DNA from: Mesorhizobium sp. M1D.F.Ca.ET.043.01.1.1
Lineage (GTDB): Bacteria > Pseudomonadota > Alphaproteobacteria > Rhizobiales > Rhizobiaceae
Direction of reading: 5' to 3'
DNA length: 64,000 nucleotides
Assembly: GCF_003952385.1 (NCBI RefSeq)
Contig: NZ_CP034444.1
Coordinates: 372,001 to 436,000, forward strand
Positions 52,908 through 60,042 of this stretch are shown in pieces; within the stretch, counting starts at the first letter, position 1; every line of letters starts with the position of its first letter. The position numbers were made by a program, and so were the translations under genes. The notes beneath the pieces were generated by a model, which saw only the letters and a list, made by a program, of their open reading frames with translations, did no database searches and was not told the origin of the DNA.

Positions 52908-54430
52908 CCCTTGCCGCTCCCCGCCACCTGCACCAACGGCGGTCCGATCACCATCACCGCGGGCTCGGCCGACAGCAACCTCTTCGCCGCAGCCTTGACG
53001 TCTGCAAGCGTCACCGCGTCGATCAGCGCGGCGCGGCGCTTGATATAGTCGATGCCGAGATGGTCGAGCTGCAGCTCGACCAGCGTCGCGGCAATGGAGC
53101 CGGAGGAGTCCAGGTTGTTGATCGCGTAGGCGCCGATCATGTATTTCTTGGTTGCGGCAAGCTCCTCCTCGGTCGGCCCCTTCTCAGCCATCTCCTTCAC
53201 CACCTGGCGCACGATCGAGAGCGTCTCGGCGGCGCGGTCGGAGCGCGTCGCTGTGGTCACCAGCAGCGCGTTGGAATGCTCGTGGTCGACGAGGTCGGAG
53301 CTGACGCCATAAGCCAGGCCGCGCTTCTCGCGCACCTCCTCGTAAAGCCGCGACGTAAATGTCGAGCCGCCAAGGATCTCGTTCGTCAGCACCGCCGCGT
53401 AGAAATCGGGATCGCTCCGTTTCACGCCTGGCCAGGCAAGCTGCAGCGAGGTCTGCGGCAGGTCGTAGTTCACTTCCAGCTGCTGGCCAAGCTTGGGCGC
53501 GACGTCGGCGACCGGGGCCAGCGTCTGCTTGTCCGGCAGGTCGCCGAACACCTCGTCCAGCCTGCCGCCCAGCGTGGCGGCGTCGATATCGCCCACCACC
53601 GCCACATGCAGGCCGTCGCGGGCGAAATTCGCTTTGTGGAAAGCCCTGAGGTCATCGGCGGTGATGGTGGCGAGGCTCTGCTTGGTGCCCTGGTCCGGCC
53701 GCGCATAGGGATGCTCGCCATAGATCGCGCGCAGCCAGCGCTGCTGGGCGATCGTGTCGGGATCGCGCTCATTGGCGAGGATGCCGGAGAGTATCTGGGC
53801 GCGGACGCGGTCGACCGGCGCCTTATCGAAGCGCGGGCTGTTCACCGCCAGCTTCAGCAGGCCAAAAGCCTCATCCTTCTCTTCGGACAGCATGCGCATC
53901 GAGCCATAGGTGCCGTCGCGCCCCGCCTGAAAACTCATCTCCGCGCCAGCATCGTCGAGCTTCAGCTGGAAGGCCTCGCTGTCGAGGTCGCCGGCGCCTT
54001 CGTCGAACAGGCCGGTCATCAAATTGTCGAGGCCTTCCTTGCCGGCGGGGTCCTGCGCGGTGCCGCCATCGAAGACGAAACGGATGGCAACCAGCGGGAT
54101 CGAATGGTCTTCCACCAGCCAGGCGGTGATGCCCTTCTTCGACTTCACCTCCTGGATATTCATCTCCGCGTGGGCGGCCAGCGCCGGCAAGAGCAGGAAG
54201 AAGAGGGCAAAGCAGAAGGTGGCGAAGATGCGGTAGACCGTGCCTTCTCCGCTTGTGGGAGAAGGTGGATCGGCGCGCAGCGCCGAGACGGTTGAGGGGT
54301 GTTGGACGGATCGCCGTTCTTGCCAAGCTGGAGCACCCCTCATCCGACCTCGCTTTGCGAAGTCACCTTCTCCCACAAGGGGAGAAGGGAAGAACGTGCG
54401 GCTCATCCGGTCAAAAACCACGCTCATCAT
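52904..54430 (-). CDS. M16 family peptidase homologue lacking the HxxEH site, with an in-frame palindromic insert
   Basis: A 508-codon gene for an M16 (pitrilysin/processing-peptidase) homologue. The zinc motif HxxEH is missing (the aligned region reads DNLMTGLFDEGAGDLDSEAF), while the R-Y-type C-terminal motif EEVREKRGLAYGVSS is kept, as in the non-catalytic partner of two-subunit M16 enzymes. The start ATG 54430 overlaps the upstream peptidase stop (TGATG). Between [12 protein letters not shown] and VYRIFATFCFALFFLLLP lie 52 codons made by a palindromic element (54244-54399) flanked by a 5-bp repeat. The hydrophobic export signal now begins about 65 residues from the start, so secretion may be impaired unless an internal start is used. 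Confidence 0.88.
   Translation of the reverse strand: MMSVVFDRMSRTFFPSPLVGEGDFAKRGRMRGAPAWQERRSVQHPSTVSALRADPPSPTSGEGTVYRIFATFCFALFFLLLPALAAHAEMNIQEVKSKKGITAWLVEDHSIPLVAIRFVFDGGTAQDPAGKEGLDNLMTGLFDEGAGDLDSEAFQLKLDDAGAEMSFQAGRDGTYGSMRMLSEEKDEAFGLLKLAVNSPRFDKAPVDRVRAQILSGILANERDPDTIAQQRWLRAIYGEHPYARPDQGTKQSLATITADDLRAFHKANFARDGLHVAVVGDIDAATLGGRLDEVFGDLPDKQTLAPVADVAPKLGQQLEVNYDLPQTSLQLAWPGVKRSDPDFYAAVLTNEILGGSTFTSRLYEEVREKRGLAYGVSSDLVDHEHSNALLVTTATRSDRAAETLSIVRQVVKEMAEKGPTEEELAATKKYMIGAYAINNLDSSGSIAATLVELQLDHLGIDYIKRRAALIDAVTLADVKAAAKRLLSAEPAVMVIGPPLVQVAGSGKG
54239..54399. repeat. Mosaic palindromic element inserted in a coding sequence
   Basis: Same architecture as 17452-17604: ends CCTTCTCC...GGAGAAGG, inner hairpins CGGCGC-GCA-GCGCCG and CTCGC-TTT-GCGAAG, and a central imperfect stem. 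CGTGC occurs at 54239-54243 and again at 54395-54399. Removing 156 bases (exactly 52 codons) between these direct repeats restores an uninterrupted signal-peptide reading frame. This is the pattern of a transposed element with target-site duplication. Confidence 0.85.
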
Positions 54431-55785
54431 CAGTTCCCCGCCTGTTGCTGCGGCAGGAGGTAGCCGGTCGTCGAACGGTCTAGCATCAGGTAGCGGGCGG
54501 CCGCCGCCTTGATCTCTGCGGCTGTCACCTTGCGGATGCGGTCCGGCCATTCCTCAACATCCTTCACATTGCCGCCGGTGGCGAGCGTCGAGCCGTACAT
54601 ATTGGCCATGTCGTCCTGCTTGTCGCGGGCAAAGATCATCGAGCGGACGTAGCGCGCCTTGGCCCGCTCCAGTTCGTCATCGGTCACCCCGTCCTTGACG
54701 ATGCGCGCGATCTCGGCGTCGACGGCAGCTTCGACGTCGGCAAGCTTGGCGTCGCCGCGCGGAGAGCCGTAGACGCTGAAGTTGGTGGCGTCGAGCATGG
54801 TGCCCTGGAAGAACGCGCCGGCCTCGGAGGCGATGCCCTGCTTGACCACCAGCTGCTGATATAGCCGGCTGCGATTGTCGCCGCCCAGGATCGCGGCCAG
54901 AAGATCGAGCGCCTCGGCCTCGCCGGGCTTGGCGGTATGATAGGACGGCACCACCCATTGCTTGGAAAAGCTCGGCACCGAGACGCGCGCGTCGGTGAGC
55001 GTCACCGTGCGCCGCGTGTTCTGCTCCGGCTCGACCGGGCGGATACGCGGCCGCAGATCCGGCCCGCGCGCGACCTTTCCGTAAGTCCTTTCGGCCATCG
55101 CCTTCACCGCGTCCGGATCGACATCGCCGGCGACGATCACCACGGCGTTGTTCGGCCGGTAGAAGGTGTCGTAAAAAACCTTGGCGTCCTCGCGGTTCAG
55201 CTGCTCCATCTCCTGCATCCAGCCGATCACCGGAATGCGGTAGGGCTGGTTCTGCCAGAGCGTCGCGTCCACCTCCTCGTCGAGCACCGCCTGCGGATTG
55301 CTGTCGATGCGTGAGCGGCGCTCCTCCAGGATCACGTCGCGCTCGGTCTTGATGACGTCGTCGGTGAGGACGAGGTTGCGCATACGGTCGGCCTCGAACC
55401 CCATCATCTGCTCGAGTGCCGAAGGAGGCACCGTTTCATGGAAGGCGGTGTAATCGTAGGATGTGAAGGCGTTGTTCGAGCCGCCGATGTCGGCCACGGC
55501 GCGGTCGAACTCGCCGGCGGCGTGGTTGGCGGTCGCCTTGAACATCAGATGCTCGAAGAAATGCGCGATGCCGGATTTGCCGGGCGGCTCGTCGGCGCTG
55601 CCGATCTTGTACCAGACCATATGCGTGACGATCGGGGCGCGATGGTCCGGAATGACGACCACCTCCATGCCGTTGTCGAGGAGGAAGTCCTTGACCTCGG
55701 CTTCGTCGGTGGCTCGCGCCGGCGCTGCGAGCGCCAGCGTGCCGGCAAGGAATGCTGCGCGCAGCCCTCTGGTTCCCAATGTCAT
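54430..55785 (-). CDS. M16 family zinc metallopeptidase (catalytic)
   Basis: Exported peptidase of 451 residues. A signal peptide ([17 protein letters not shown]) is followed by [20 protein letters not shown] and the inverted zinc motif HFFEH in [13 protein letters not shown] near residue 83, with the distal Glu expected in the V-I-L-E-E-R-R-S region. A second, inactive-like domain follows ([18 protein letters not shown]). Together with the next gene, which lacks the zinc site, it resembles periplasmic two-subunit M16 enzymes related to mitochondrial processing peptidase. Its stop overlaps the next start (TGATG). Confidence 0.92.
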   Translation of the reverse strand: MTLGTRGLRAAFLAGTLALAAPARATDEAEVKDFLLDNGMEVVVIPDHRAPIVTHMVWYKIGSADEPPGKSGIAHFFEHLMFKATANHAAGEFDRAVADIGGSNNAFTSYDYTAFHETVPPSALEQMMGFEADRMRNLVLTDDVIKTERDVILEERRSRIDSNPQAVLDEEVDATLWQNQPYRIPVIGWMQEMEQLNREDAKVFYDTFYRPNNAVVIVAGDVDPDAVKAMAERTYGKVARGPDLRPRIRPVEPEQNTRRTVTLTDARVSVPSFSKQWVVPSYHTAKPGEAEALDLLAAILGGDNRSRLYQQLVVKQGIASEAGAFFQGTMLDATNFSVYGSPRGDAKLADVEAAVDAEIARIVKDGVTDDELERAKARYVRSMIFARDKQDDMANMYGSTLATGGNVKDVEEWPDRIRKVTAAEIKAAAARYLMLDRSTTGYLLPQQQAGN

Positions 55786-55872
55786 CGAATGCTCCGGTCT
55801 CGGTCGCGCGACGATAAAAAAGCTTCACTGGCAAGGCAAAGTGAATTGTTCGTCATTTTCGAGGCGTTGCAC

Positions 55873-55909
55873 CATCTTCTCCTCTTGCGGGAGAAGGGGC
55901 AGCCTGCCC
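55873..55909. repeat. Degenerate half of the mosaic palindrome, terminator-like
   Basis: CTTCTCC-TCTTGC-GGGAGAAG followed by GGGCAGCCTGCCC, directly after the rsmD stop on the minus strand. It resembles one end of the elements at 17452 and 54244. Two short hairpins in tandem at this place could end transcription of rsmD or block read-through into the peptidase operon. Confidence 0.55.
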
Positions 55910-56464
55910 TCACCCCACCTCGATGAACCGAATGACCGTCTCGCCGTAGTTGCGCTCATCCACTACATCGAATCCCAAGCCCGGGTCGAACGACGCCGAG
56001 GCTGCCTCCTCGACCACGCAGAGCGCGCCGGGCGAAAGCCAGCCGCCGGCCTTTGCCGAGCGCAGCGCGCGCTCGCCGAGGCCCTTGCCATAGGGCGGGT
56101 CGGCGAAGATCAGGCCGAAGGGCGAAAGCGTACCGGCTTCGCCCAAATGGGTCGCGTCGCGGCGGAAGATTTTTGTCCGGCCGGTAAGCCCGAAGGCCTC
56201 GACATTGTCGCGGATCAGGCCGCGGCCTTCCGCCGATTCCTCGATGAAGACACAGTAACAAGCGCCGCGCGACAGCGCTTCCAGCCCGAGCGCGCCGGTG
56301 CCGGCGAAGAGATCAAGCACGCGGCCGCCCTCGAGCTTTTCGGCGTAGCGATGCGCCAGCACGTTGAACACCGCCTCGCGGGTGCGATCGGTGGTCGGCC
56401 GGATGGCGTTCGAACGGGGCGTCGTCAGCGGACGCCCGCGAAGCTCACCGCCGACGATCCGCAT
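55910..56464 (-). CDS. rsmD: 16S rRNA (guanine-966-N2)-methyltransferase RsmD
   Basis: A 184-residue methyltransferase that modifies G966 of 16S rRNA on the assembled small subunit. It begins MRIVGGELRGRPLTTPRSNA, the family's RNA-binding start, with the R-P-T-T-D-R-T-R-E-A-V-F-N block. SAM motif I is RVLDLFAGTGALGLEALSRG and the catalytic motif IV is DPPYGKG. ATG 56464 lies inside the last codons of the pseudouridine synthase gene (20-base overlap), so the two are coupled. The frame is open further upstream, but the extension is a shadow of that gene. Confidence 0.93.
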   Translation of the reverse strand: MRIVGGELRGRPLTTPRSNAIRPTTDRTREAVFNVLAHRYAEKLEGGRVLDLFAGTGALGLEALSRGACYCVFIEESAEGRGLIRDNVEAFGLTGRTKIFRRDATHLGEAGTLSPFGLIFADPPYGKGLGERALRSAKAGGWLSPGALCVVEEAASASFDPGLGFDVVDERNYGETVIRFIEVG

Positions 56465-58421
56465 TGCCACCCCTCGGACCCTTCGGACCGCGCGGCTTGT
56501 CGCCGCCGCCTGCCTCGGGTCGATCGCCTCCTGGTTTGCCGAACGGCTTGCCCTTGCCGCCGGGCTTGAACGATGCCTTGCGCGCCTTCGCCTCCGCGGC
56601 CTTGGCGGCATCGGCTTCCGCCCTGCCCTTGCCGATGGGGCGCGCGCCCGGCGCCATCCAGACGTTGGCCTTGCGCTGGCCCGGCGGCTCGATCGGCCGA
56701 GGCTCGCGCTTGCTGCCGCCCGGCTTGCCGCCGAAACCTCCGCGTTCGGGTTTGCCGAAGCCGGACTTGGGGCCGCGCTCGCCGAAGGCTCTTTCCGGCT
56801 TCGTTGAAAGCTTGCCCAGCGCCTCGTCGCGGCTGCCTTCGCGGCGCTTGCGGGCCTTGATCAGTCCGCCTTCGCCGATCGGCCGGCGATCGCCCTCGCG
56901 CGTGAATTTCGGCCGCTCAGCCTCGTCACGGCTCGGCTCGCTGCGCCGCACAGGCTTGTTGGAGAAGGGTTTCGTGATCTCGGCGTCGAAATTGGCGCCG
57001 GCTTCCTCGATCAGCCGCTCGCCGAGCTGCTCGCGCAGCATGCGGCCCTTGATCTCCAGCACATGGCCTTCCGGCAGATCGTTGAGCTGGAACGGCCCGT
57101 AAGAGATGCGGATCAGCCGCGTCACGTCGAGCCCAAGCGCGCCAAGAATGTTCTTCACTTCGCGGTTCTTGCCTTCGCGCAGGCCGATCGTCAGCCAGGC
57201 ATTGGTGCCCTGCTCGCGGTCGAGCGAGGCCTCGATCGAACCATAGAAGACGCCGTCGACGGCGATGCCTTCACGCAGGCCGGCAAGGGCGCTCTCCTCG
57301 ACCTTGCCGTGGACGCGGACGCGGTAGCGCCGCAGCCAGCCGGTGGCGGGCAGTTCGAGCACGCGCGACAGCCCGCCGTCATTGGTGAGAAGCAGCAACC
57401 CTTCGGTGTTGATGTCGAGGCGGCCGATAGTCATCAGCCGCGGCAGATCGGCAGGCAGCACGTCGAACACGGTCTTGCGGCCTTCGGGGTCGCGGTTGGT
57501 GGTAACCACGCCCGCCGGCTTGTGGAAGAGGAACAGCCGCGTGCGCTCGATCGGCGGGATCTCCGTGCCGTCGAGATGGATGACATCGTCCGGCATGACG
57601 TTGAAGGCCGGCGACGACAGCACCTTGCCGTTGACCTTGACGCGGCCGGCAGCGATCAGTTCCTCGGCGTCGCGGCGCGAGGCAATGCCGGCGCGCGCCA
57701 GCCGCTTGGCGATGCGCTCGCCAGCCTCCGGGGCTGCTTCCGACGGCCGCGGGCGCGGCTTGAAGCCGCCCTGCCCGGGCGCGGCCTCGCGCTGCGGACG
57801 ATCGCTGAAATCGCGCTTTGGCCGCTCCGCGAAGTCGCGTTTGGGGCGGTCGGCGACGTCGCGCTTGGGACGGTCGAAGCGCCGTTCGGCGCGCTCGCCC
57901 TCAGCGGTCATCGGCCGGTCGCCACGCGGCGCATAAGGTTTGCGCGCGCCGTCGCGCTTCTCGAAGGGCTTGCCTTCGGGGCGCGGTCCCTTGCGGAACG
58001 GCCTTTCGCCGCGCTCGGCGCCCTCGCCCGCCTCGCGCGGCTTGTAGCTGCGCTTGAAATCCCGACGCTCGCCCTCAGCGGCCATCGGCCGGTCGCCACG
58101 CGGCGTATAAGGTTTGCGCGCGCCGTCGCGCTTCTCGAAGGGCTTGCCCTCGGGGCGCGGTCCTTTGCGGAACGGCCTTTCGCCGCGCTCGGCGCCCTCG
58201 CCCGCCTCGCGCGGCTTGTAGGTCCGCTTGAACTGCGGCTTGTCGGCTTCGGCGGCCATCGGCCTGTCGCTGCGCTGCGCGTAGGGCTTGCGCGCGCCGT
58301 CGCGTTTCTCGAAGGGCTTGCCTTCGGAGCGCGGCCCCTTGCGGAGCGGCTTGTCGCCGCGCGGCGCCGGCCCGCCTTTGCGCGGTCCCTTTTGTCGTGG
58401 TGGCTTCTTGTCGTCGTCCAT
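56445..58421 (-). CDS. Large-subunit pseudouridine synthase (RluB-like) with long basic repeat extensions
   Basis: A 658-residue protein; the enzyme core is only about 240 residues. Residues ~1-230 are a low-complexity Lys/Arg/Pro/Gly extension built from 58-residue repeats (RPFRKGPRPEGKPFEKRDGA core). Then come an S4 RNA-binding domain (RIAKRLARAGIASRRDAEEL) and the RsuA/RluB-type catalytic domain with GRLDINTEGLLLLTNDG, whose Asp is the nucleophile, and later LREGKNREVKNILGALG. A second basic tail (~490-658) is also disordered. It isomerises a uridine in 23S rRNA, probably U2605 if RluB; RluE/RluF relatives are possible. It is co-transcribed with rsmD. Confidence 0.88.
   Translation of the reverse strand: MDDDKKPPRQKGPRKGGPAPRGDKPLRKGPRSEGKPFEKRDGARKPYAQRSDRPMAAEADKPQFKRTYKPREAGEGAERGERPFRKGPRPEGKPFEKRDGARKPYTPRGDRPMAAEGERRDFKRSYKPREAGEGAERGERPFRKGPRPEGKPFEKRDGARKPYAPRGDRPMTAEGERAERRFDRPKRDVADRPKRDFAERPKRDFSDRPQREAAPGQGGFKPRPRPSEAAPEAGERIAKRLARAGIASRRDAEELIAAGRVKVNGKVLSSPAFNVMPDDVIHLDGTEIPPIERTRLFLFHKPAGVVTTNRDPEGRKTVFDVLPADLPRLMTIGRLDINTEGLLLLTNDGGLSRVLELPATGWLRRYRVRVHGKVEESALAGLREGIAVDGVFYGSIEASLDREQGTNAWLTIGLREGKNREVKNILGALGLDVTRLIRISYGPFQLNDLPEGHVLEIKGRMLREQLGERLIEEAGANFDAEITKPFSNKPVRRSEPSRDEAERPKFTREGDRRPIGEGGLIKARKRREGSRDEALGKLSTKPERAFGERGPKSGFGKPERGGFGGKPGGSKREPRPIEPPGQRKANVWMAPGARPIGKGRAEADAAKAAEAKARKASFKPGGKGKPFGKPGGDRPEAGGGDKPRGPKGPRGGNADRRR
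57911..58350 (-). repeat. 174-bp coding repeats in the pseudouridine synthase N-terminus
   Basis: Units recur at 57911, 58085 and 58259 (plus-strand phase), two full copies and one partial, encoding 58-residue basic blocks. Copies differ at several positions, unlike the RTX repeats, so the array is older or under less homogenisation. Confidence 0.8.
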
Positions 58422-58502
58422 ATGGATCTTGCTCGTCTTGGGCTGCTACAGCGCACGCGCCCGTCGGGACGCGCAACGCAGGCAGTGTCATCTTGATTTT
58501 GC

Positions 58503-58556
58503 GCATGCAGCAGCGCGGCAAAAACCGATTCCGGTTTTCAGGGTCACGCGCTAGAT
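58503..58556. repeat. Short interspersed palindromic repeat
   Basis: Contains AAAACCG-ATTC-CGGTTTT (58522-58539) and flanking GCGC-rich arms ending in CACGCGCTAG. A sequence type that recurs in rhizobial genomes (from memory). It lies between the divergent pseudouridine synthase and tadA genes. Confidence 0.5.
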
Positions 58557-58603
58557 AACAGGATCACCGTCGGGTGGCGAGGAGTAATCGGAATGGAAAG
58601 CGC

Positions 58604-59065
58604 GTGAAGCGGCCGGATTTCATGGCTTTGGCGCTCAAGGAGGCCGAGGCGGCCGCAAGCCGCGGCGAAGTGCCGGTCGGCGCGGTGATCGCCAACGGCA
58701 ACGTTGTGGTGGCGAAGGCCGGCAACCGCACGCGCGAACTCGCCGACCCGACCGCCCATGCCGAGATGCTGGCGATCCGAGAGGCCTGCCAGAAACTCGC
58801 CAGCGAGCGGCTTACCGGTCACGACCTCTATGTGACGTTGGAGCCCTGCGCCATGTGCGCCGGCGCCATCTCCTTTGCGAGGCTGCGGCGGCTTTATTTC
58901 GGCGCCGCCGACGAGAAGGGCGGCGCGGTGGTCAACGGCGCGCGCTTCTTCGCCTTGCCTACCTGCCACCACGCGCCGGACGTCTATTCGGGGTTGGGCG
59001 AAAGCGAAGCCGCTCTCATCCTCAAGGATTTTTTCCGCGAGAGACGGAATGGCGGTGAATGGTGA
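58604..59065 (+). CDS. tadA: tRNA-specific adenosine deaminase TadA
   Basis: A zinc-dependent deaminase of about 153 residues that converts A34 to inosine in tRNA-Arg. The cytidine-deaminase-fold motifs are intact: HAEMLAIREA (His zinc ligand and catalytic Glu) and TLEPCAMCAGAISFAR (PCxxC zinc ligands). The R-G-E-V-P-V-G-A-V-I block and C-terminal LILKDFFRERR are typical. The start is uncertain: GTG 58604 is chosen because it gives the common R-P-D-F-M-A-L-A-L opening; GTG 58574 and ATG 58622 are also in frame. The gene is divergent from the pseudouridine synthase gene. Confidence 0.9.
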   Translation: MKRPDFMALALKEAEAAASRGEVPVGAVIANGNVVVAKAGNRTRELADPTAHAEMLAIREACQKLASERLTGHDLYVTLEPCAMCAGAISFARLRRLYFGAADEKGGAVVNGARFFALPTCHHAPDVYSGLGESEAALILKDFFRERRNGGEW

Positions 59066-59161
59066 ATGGTTGAAGCAGGTAGTGAGTAGCAGTGAAGCAG
59101 ATTGTGAGTAGTGAGTAACAGAGATCTATTCACTACTCACCATTCACTATTTAACCACTCA
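59049..59161. repeat. Heptamer-rich palindromic repeat at convergent gene ends
   Basis: Built from GTGAGTA/GTGAATG-like heptamers and their complements. A perfect stem GTGAGTAGTGA pairs with TCACTACTCAC across a 15-base loop (about 59104-59140), inside wider imperfect arms (GTGAATGG...CCATTCAC). The repeat supplies the stop codons of both tadA (TGA 59063-59065) and the lipoprotein (TGA 59161-59159). It could serve as a bidirectional terminator. Confidence 0.65.
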
Positions 59162-59836
59162 CAGCCCCAGCCAGTCGAACCAGCCGCCGCCCTTCTTGCC
59201 TTCCGCCTGCGCCTTGAGCCGGCGCTCCTTCTTGTACTCGTCCTCGCCGAGCTCGTTCTGCGGCGCGGTGCCGGCGGCCTGACGATAGGCAAGCGGCGGC
59301 TCGCTCAGATATTTGCGGACATTGGGATCGCCCTGCTTCTGCTCGGCGAGGCGGCGCTGGATTTCGGCGGTACGGGTAGCGCTGGAATCGTCCGGCGACC
59401 AGCGCGGCGGGTGGCTCGAGGCCGAATCGGCCATCGCCTTCTTCACCGCCACAGGATCGGTCTGCACGTCCTCGACGGCTTCCGGCTGGTAGTTCGGATC
59501 GTTCTGGTGCGCGGTCGCGTCGGCGCGGATGCGGGCGCGGCGCGCTTCCGGCGATTCGGGCCAGTCGGCGCTCGCCGTCTGGATGCTTTCCTGCGGCGGC
59601 GGCAGGTTTTCCTTCTGGCCGGCAGCCGGCTTCACCAGATCTGGACGCGGCTTGTAGTCGATCGGGTCGCGATGCTTCGGCGTGATGGCGATTGCGCCGG
59701 AAACGTCATCGGCGAGCTGTTCGGCGGCGGTCTTGTCCGTTCCATAGGTCGGAGAGCCGACGCAGCCCGCCATGGCAAAGGCCGATGCCACAAGCGACGC
59801 CAGCAGCGCGGCGCGCGCGAACATTCTTCCGGTCAT
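59159..59836 (-). CDS. Putative lipoprotein, unknown function
   Basis: A 225-residue protein with a lipoprotein-type signal sequence (ALLASLVASAFAMAGC; lipobox M-A-G-C), so probably anchored to a membrane after lipidation. The mature part is polar, rich in Asp, Pro and Ala, with no recognisable domain; it ends in a basic stretch and GGWFDWLGL. ATG 59836 directly precedes the signal sequence; the open frame to 59932 has no start signal. It lies downstream of ileS on the same strand, with 206 bases between. I do not recognise the family. Confidence 0.75.
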   Translation of the reverse strand: MTGRMFARAALLASLVASAFAMAGCVGSPTYGTDKTAAEQLADDVSGAIAITPKHRDPIDYKPRPDLVKPAAGQKENLPPPQESIQTASADWPESPEARRARIRADATAHQNDPNYQPEAVEDVQTDPVAVKKAMADSASSHPPRWSPDDSSATRTAEIQRRLAEQKQGDPNVRKYLSEPPLAYRQAAGTAPQNELGEDEYKKERRLKAQAEGKKGGGWFDWLGL

Positions 59837-60042
59837 GCCAAAACGTCCCACTCTAACAGCCTTTCGGTCGCCACCGGCCACAGGGGCGCGGTCCCCTTCT
59901 TCCCCGCACTTGCGATGGAAATCCGGCGACATTTTGTCTGCCGGAGTGTCGCGTGTTTACCTCAACCACTTATTAAGGGCAACGCACGGCCGGATTTGCA
60001 CCGCCCGGCGTGGCATTTCTGCACCGGCTTATAAACAGGTGC

